A stretch of DNA of 9,702 bases. Origin: Victivallis vadensis (GTDB taxonomy: Bacteria > Verrucomicrobiota > Lentisphaeria > Victivallales > GWF2-50-93). Where the stretch lies: assembly GCA_020718525.1 (NCBI GenBank), contig DYRX01000154.1:1-9702 (forward strand), read 5' to 3'. Every line of letters starts with the position of its first letter. The stretch's first letter is position 1. The notes below the pieces were generated by a model. It was not told where the DNA came from. It did no database searches and was given only the letters and a program-made list of their open reading frames with translations. This document shows, piece after piece, positions 6,721 through 9,702 of this stretch. The position numbers and the translations under genes were made by a program.

Positions 6721-6798
6721 TCGCTATCGTTATCAGCGGAGCGGTAAGCGATAAATTTGTAAACCCGATTACGATAGCGATTACGACAACGATAGCGA
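6721..6798. repeat. Cluster of short GATAGCGA-type direct and inverted repeats
   Basis: TCGCTATCGTTATC (6721-6734) is inverted relative to GATTACGATAGCGA (6767-6780) with one mismatch, and relative to GACAACGATAGCGA (6785-6798) with one mismatch. Between the last two, the unit CGATTACGA recurs at 6766 and 6778, a period of 12. The cluster could fold as a hairpin with alternative 3' arms. It lies in non-coding DNA and is not explained by any gene. Its function is unknown; simple-sequence expansion is a sufficient explanation. Confidence 0.55.
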
Positions 6799-6951
6799 GT
6801 CTTGGAACGTCCCGGCGCAGGCGGTTAAATTTACTATGCCACCGTGCAGATGTCTGAAAATCGAGTACTTTTAGCTCTATTATCGCGCGAAAATCGGGCT
6901 GAGACACAAGAAATCAGGATGCAATCTCCGATAGGGATCTTGTTCATGGAG

Positions 6952-7041
6952 AAAAAAAGCTGGCGCAGTCATTCCTAGGGATCCGTTGAAAGCTTGCTTT
7001 GGGGATGCTCGCATTCGTCCCGCCAGAAATCATGCGCCAGC
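6952..7041 (-). terminator. Intrinsic terminator of the - strand giant gene, with a long loop
   Basis: On the - strand, 19 bases after the stop at 7061, GCTGGCGCA (7041-7033) pairs perfectly with TGCGCCAGC (6967-6959). The second arm runs straight into TTTTTTT (complement of 6952-6958). The GC-rich 9-bp stem and T7 tract are those of a Rho-independent terminator. The 65-base loop is unusually long and contains smaller palindromes (AAAGC-AA-GCTTT, ATGC-GA-GCAT), so it probably folds further. Orientation and position fit the upstream gene well. Confidence 0.65.
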
Positions 7042-7060
7042 AGAAGGGCTTAGTAGCTAT

Positions 7061-9702
7061 TTACTCCAATAGAAGCTCCCAGCTTGTCCCATTGGAATAG
7101 ACGGTGCCTGTTGCAGTGATCGTGAATCCATTCATCAGATAGGCAAGAGTCTTTTTCGTGCCGGCGCTCTCCCAGAGCATGTCATTCTTGCCGTCGTCGT
7201 TGAAGTCAAGTCCTGTCTTGACTACGTTCCACTTTGTCGCCGGGTTGACATCTTTGAGCGTGTATATGACTTTGTATGTGAACGAGAGTCCGTCCATGAG
7301 ATAGACACAACCTGTTCCTTTTGTTGTATTCTCCCACAGGATGTCAGTCTTGCCGTCGCCGTTGAAATCACCGTAATTGATGATTTCCCAGTTGGGATCG
7401 CTGGTGCTTGTGTATGCATAGCCATGCGAAGCAATGCTCGTGCCGTTCATGAGATAGATGTATCCTGCGCCACTGCTCATGAGATCCCAAAGAATGTCAG
7501 CCTTTCTGTCCGCATTGAAGTCCGTGCATTTCACTATGTCCCAATTGCTGTTTCGGTTGTAGATCTGAACATCTTCTGAGAGAGGAACAACGCCGTTCAT
7601 CAGTCTTATCGAGCCGATGTTTCTCACTTCCCAAAGGATGTCGTTGCGTCCGTCGCCGTTGAAGTCGGCAAGAGCCTTGATCGCCCAGCCGCTTCCGGAT
7701 GTGAGCATTGCGCTGTCGAGTACGGAGGTTCCGTTCATGGTCCAGGCGCAATAGACGTTCGCCGTTGGATTCCGCCAGACTATGTCTGTTTTGCCGTCGG
7801 CATTGAGCTCGACGCAGTCATATGGTATCCAGCCCGTCGCGCCGTTGTAGATGGTTTTAGCTGATATGATGACTGCGCCATTCATAAGATAGACCAGCAC
7901 TGCTCCGCTTGACGTATCTCTCCAGAGGAGATCCGCCTTTCCGTCGCCGTTGAAGTCGGCTATTTTGATGACTTCCCAGTCCAAGTTAGTCTTCGTGTAG
8001 ATCTTTGCATTCCCGGTGGGGCTTACTCCGTTCATGAAATATAGCCAGCCGGAATTGTTTGCCGAATTCTCTGCGGCGACATCGCTTTTTCCACTGCCGT
8101 CGAAATCTTCAGGAGCGGTTTCTGCGAAATTCGCAATGAACGTCATATCAGCGGTAATATTGGTGGGTGTGATGCTGACATCTGTGCTGTAGGTGTCTCC
8201 GTCTTTTGTCCAGCGATAGAAATGATATTTTGCAGGAACAAGCGCGGTTACGGCACTGCAGTCAGAACCATTTAGAACGGACTGGCTTGTGGTGCCGCTG
8301 AGGCTCGCCCCAGGGGTTCCATCTGTTTCAAAATTGACCGTCCACTCGACTCCCGCCCACTTCGCGTAGAGCGTCAACGCCGCATTGTCGGTGTAGTCCG
8401 CCCCTTCGGCGTAGTTTGTTCCAGTGCCGTCGGCAGAAGTATTCCATCCCGAGAATGTGTAGCCGTCTCTGACCAGACTGCCGCTGTTTGTGCGCAATAC
8501 CAGGGTCACGCCATAAGTCTTGCTTTGGTCGTCAGGCTTGGTGCCGCCAGTGTTGCCATTGCCGCTGTATGTGACTGGATATGTGTTGAGAGTCCATTTT
8601 GCATAGAGGCGGACACTCGCCGAGCCCATCGCAAAGGTGTCGTCAGGATTATAGCTTGTGCCACTGCCGTCGGCGGCGGTGTTCCATCCGTTGAAACTGC
8701 TTCCTGTCTTGACCAGTGCTCCAATATTTCCGAGGACGGTGACAGTGTCGGTGGGATCGTAGAGAGAACCGTCAACAGGCGCATCTCCGCCGGTGCTGCC
8801 GTTGCCCAGATATGTGACCGAGTAGCCGACATACGTCCATTGTGCGTAGAGAACTGCATTTGCCGCGCCGATCACGAAAGTGTTTCCAACACTATAGCTG
8901 GTGCCTGAGCCGTTGGCTAATGTGTTCCAATGGCTGAATACATGGCCGTCGCGGGTGAGTCCGCCTGCATTGCCGAGCACGGTGACGGTATTGCCATTGG
9001 TGTAGATGTTTCCGTCAATCGGAGAACTGCCGCCGTCACTGCCGTTGCCATCATAATAGACGCCATAGCCTCCGGCGAGAACGCAGAGGAATGGGTAGCC
9101 GTTGTTTGTGCTTCCGTTCATTCCCCAGGTTGTGGACATGTTCCAAGTCGCGGCAGTAAAAGTACTGCGCGTCTTCAGTTGCGCGGTCGTCTTGCCGACG
9201 GCGCCATAGGCCGTGCCGCCGCTGGCGTTGTCGGAGTTCCAGAAGCAGTTGCTATTGTTGTCAGCTGCATACCCGGCGAAGGGATTGACATAAGTTGCGG
9301 TTCCTGTCACCGTGCCAGTGCATAAGCAAGTGGAGACTCCATAGCAGGTATATCCTACGAATCCACCGACATTGTCATGGCCACTTACATTGCCACGGGC
9401 GTAACAGTCATAGGCATCGCCATACCAGAGGAATCCGACAAGTCCACCAACCTGACTATATCCCTCGACATTGCCTGTGGCATAGCAACGCTGGATATTT
9501 CCCGTAGTCACCCCCAAGAGTCCACCACGGATCTCTCCTGACGACATGGGGCTGTTGACAGGGAGGACATCGCAGGTCGAATAGCTATCGTTGAGCCCGC
9601 CACTCCAATAGCCGAAAAGTCCAGCTACATAGCTTCCATCGCTGTAAATATTTCCAGTAGAGGAGCAGTTTGATGCGGTGAGACTATGTGGTCCATAGCC
9701 GA
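7061..9702 (-). CDS. Giant repeat protein (GLUG + InlB B-repeats + FG-GAP), 5' end outside the window
   Basis: At least 879 residues are encoded. The frame stays open to base 9702, where GLUG-like sequence (GNIYSDGSYVAGLFGY) continues, so the ATG at 9547 is internal and the true start is off the window. From N to C (numbering of the visible part): GLUG motifs (1-205, e.g. VGGLVGF, VGGFVGY), closing with the usual CFWNSDNASGG...GKTTAQLKT and NNGYPFL module; three InlB B/Listeria-Bacteroides repeats (about 212-289, 292-369, 373-448) each ending LYAQW or LYAKW; a divergent B-repeat (451-526, YRWTKDG, FIANF); and seven FG-GAP/VCBS-like units (530-879) with Ca2+-loop DFNGDGKxD and LMNG motifs. The make-up suggests a secreted or cell-surface adhesin-like protein. 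The signal peptide would be upstream. The C-terminus, TSWELLLE, shows no LPXTG, PEP-CTERM or recognisable type IX sorting domain. Substrate or partner is unknown. Confidence 0.92.
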   Translation of the reverse strand, partial: GYGPHSLTASNCSSTGNIYSDGSYVAGLFGYWSGGLNDSYSTCDVLPVNSPMSSGEIRGGLLGVTTGNIQRCYATGNVEGYSQVGGLVGFLWYGDAYDCYARGNVSGHDNVGGFVGYTCYGVSTCLCTGTVTGTATYVNPFAGYAADNNSNCFWNSDNASGGTAYGAVGKTTAQLKTRSTFTAATWNMSTTWGMNGSTNNGYPFLCVLAGGYGVYYDGNGSDGGSSPIDGNIYTNGNTVTVLGNAGGLTRDGHVFSHWNTLANGSGTSYSVGNTFVIGAANAVLYAQWTYVGYSVTYLGNGSTGGDAPVDGSLYDPTDTVTVLGNIGALVKTGSSFNGWNTAADGSGTSYNPDDTFAMGSASVRLYAKWTLNTYPVTYSGNGNTGGTKPDDQSKTYGVTLVLRTNSGSLVRDGYTFSGWNTSADGTGTNYAEGADYTDNAALTLYAKWAGVEWTVNFETDGTPGASLSGTTSQSVLNGSDCSAVTALVPAKYHFYRWTKDGDTYSTDVSITPTNITADMTFIANFAETAPEDFDGSGKSDVAAENSANNSGWLYFMNGVSPTGNAKIYTKTNLDWEVIKIADFNGDGKADLLWRDTSSGAVLVYLMNGAVIISAKTIYNGATGWIPYDCVELNADGKTDIVWRNPTANVYCAWTMNGTSVLDSAMLTSGSGWAIKALADFNGDGRNDILWEVRNIGSIRLMNGVVPLSEDVQIYNRNSNWDIVKCTDFNADRKADILWDLMSSGAGYIYLMNGTSIASHGYAYTSTSDPNWEIINYGDFNGDGKTDILWENTTKGTGCVYLMDGLSFTYKVIYTLKDVNPATKWNVVKTGLDFNDDGKNDMLWESAGTKKTLAYLMNGFTITATGTVYSNGTSWELLLE
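7064..8110 (-). repeat. Seven FG-GAP/VCBS-like repeats with LMNG motifs
   Basis: Calcium-loop motifs occur about every 50 residues: DFDGSGKSD, DFNGDGKAD, LNADGKTD, DFNGDGRND, DFNADRKAD, DFNGDGKTD and DFNDDGKND. Each is followed by ILW-type strands and then an MNG or MDG turn. This is the DxNxDGxxD pattern of integrin-like beta-propeller blades. Seven units would fit one complete seven-bladed propeller, but whether they close into one is inference. Confidence 0.85.
8123..9067 (-). repeat. Three InlB B-repeats plus one divergent copy
   Basis: Three tandem units of about 78 residues (8834-9067, 8594-8827, 8357-8584) share the order V-Y--GNG-(S/N)-GG, TVTVLGN or a variant, GxxFSGWNT-ADGSGT-Y and LYA(K/Q)W. 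This is the Listeria-Bacteroides (Flg_new, InlB B) repeat. A fourth unit (8123-8350) is divergent and keeps only the W-KDG and F-ANF endings. Such beta-grasp-like repeats usually act as spacers on surface proteins. Confidence 0.85.
9086..9700 (-). repeat. GLUG-motif repeats at the visible N-terminal part
   Basis: Units of about 25-28 residues carry YVAGLFGY, IRGGLLGV, VGGLVGF and VGGFVGY followed by a CYA(T/R)GNV-type strand, the pattern of GLUG motifs found in bacterial adhesins and peptidase-associated proteins. The array is cut by the window edge, so its real copy number is unknown. It ends with the characteristic CFWN...GKTTAQLKT...WGMNG...NNGYPFL module. Confidence 0.8.

Larger units (their letters stand above)
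6299..7060. other. Intergenic tract between convergent genes, with no intact gene
   Basis: These 762 bases separate mdcH (+) from the giant protein gene (-). They hold two hairpins (6284-6357), a frameshifted - strand remnant (6405-6667), a cluster of short GATAGCGA repeats (6721-6798), and a terminator for the - strand gene (6952-7041). The stretches 6358-6404 and 6799-6951 contain nothing I recognise. Open frames that cross the repeat cluster (for example 6593-6907 on the - strand) give low-complexity Ile/Val/Ala protein over it and look spurious there. Confidence 0.7.

Noticed and set aside
6721..6798. The repeat cluster as a CRISPR array or integron attC site.
   Set aside because: The units are too short and imperfect, there are no regular spacers, and no cas or integrase genes are nearby.
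6593..6907. A 104-residue - strand open frame with a hydrophobic Ile/Val stretch resembling a membrane segment.
   Set aside because: The hydrophobic stretch is the translation of the GATAGCGA repeat cluster. Only its last few codons look gene-like, and these fit better as part of the frameshifted remnant.
8121..8135. A 15-base match to the leader palindrome region (TCTGCGAAATTCGCA at 184-198) inside the giant protein gene.
   Set aside because: It encodes part of the NFAET segment of the divergent B-repeat and has no regulatory context; coincidence is the simplest reading.
8525..9325. + strand open frames rich in Ala/Val antisense to the InlB B-repeat and GLUG region.
   Set aside because: They mirror the repeated codons of the - strand gene; the periodicity comes from the real protein repeats.
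7061..9547. Treating the ATG at 9547 as the start of the giant - strand protein.
   Set aside because: The frame remains open for 51 more codons to the window edge and those codons encode further GLUG-like sequence, so the gene is 5'-truncated by the window.

Overview
The window holds a complete malonate decarboxylase (MDC) operon on the + strand, bases 275-6298. A 762-bp intergenic tract follows. The rest is the 3' part of a very large repeat-built, probably secreted or surface-exposed protein gene on the - strand, which runs off the right edge at base 9702. The DNA is bacterial: it has Shine-Dalgarno sequences and ATGA start/stop overlaps in a tightly packed operon. The organism cannot be named from this stretch alone. 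A soluble-type MDC operon beside a GLUG / InlB-B-repeat / FG-GAP 'LMNG' giant protein fits the Planctomycetes-Verrucomicrobia-Lentisphaerae group, Lentisphaerae in particular. That placement is inference from domain style, not a proven identification.

Layout. Bases 1-274 are a non-coding leader with short palindromes and a recurring TGCGAA-type motif. The operon order is mdcA (ACP transferase, alpha), mdcC (acyl carrier protein, delta), a single fused mdcD-mdcE gene (beta + gamma carboxyltransferase-fold decarboxylase), mdcG (prosthetic-group transferase), mdcB (prosthetic-group precursor synthase) and mdcH (malonyl-CoA:ACP transacylase). Every junction after mdcA-mdcC overlaps: ATGA at mdcC/mdcDE, mdcDE/mdcG and mdcG/mdcB, and 13 bp at mdcB/mdcH. 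A hairpin spans the mdcH stop codon. The intergenic tract then holds a second hairpin, a frameshifted - strand gene remnant, a cluster of GATAGCGA-type short repeats, and an intrinsic terminator serving the - strand giant gene.

How the genes work together. MdcB makes triphosphoribosyl-dephospho-CoA. MdcG attaches it to the MdcC serine. MdcH primes the resulting thiol with malonate from malonyl-CoA. In turnover, the MdcD-E fusion decarboxylates malonyl-S-ACP to acetyl-S-ACP and CO2, and MdcA exchanges acetyl for free malonate. All activities of the soluble, biotin-independent enzyme are present. No malonate transporter, regulator, or sodium-pump/biotin subunit gene lies in the window.

I found no clearly undescribed system. 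The points most worth checking are the beta-gamma fusion with its low-complexity linker, the frameshifted remnant whose break sits in an A6 run, and the architecture of the truncated giant protein.
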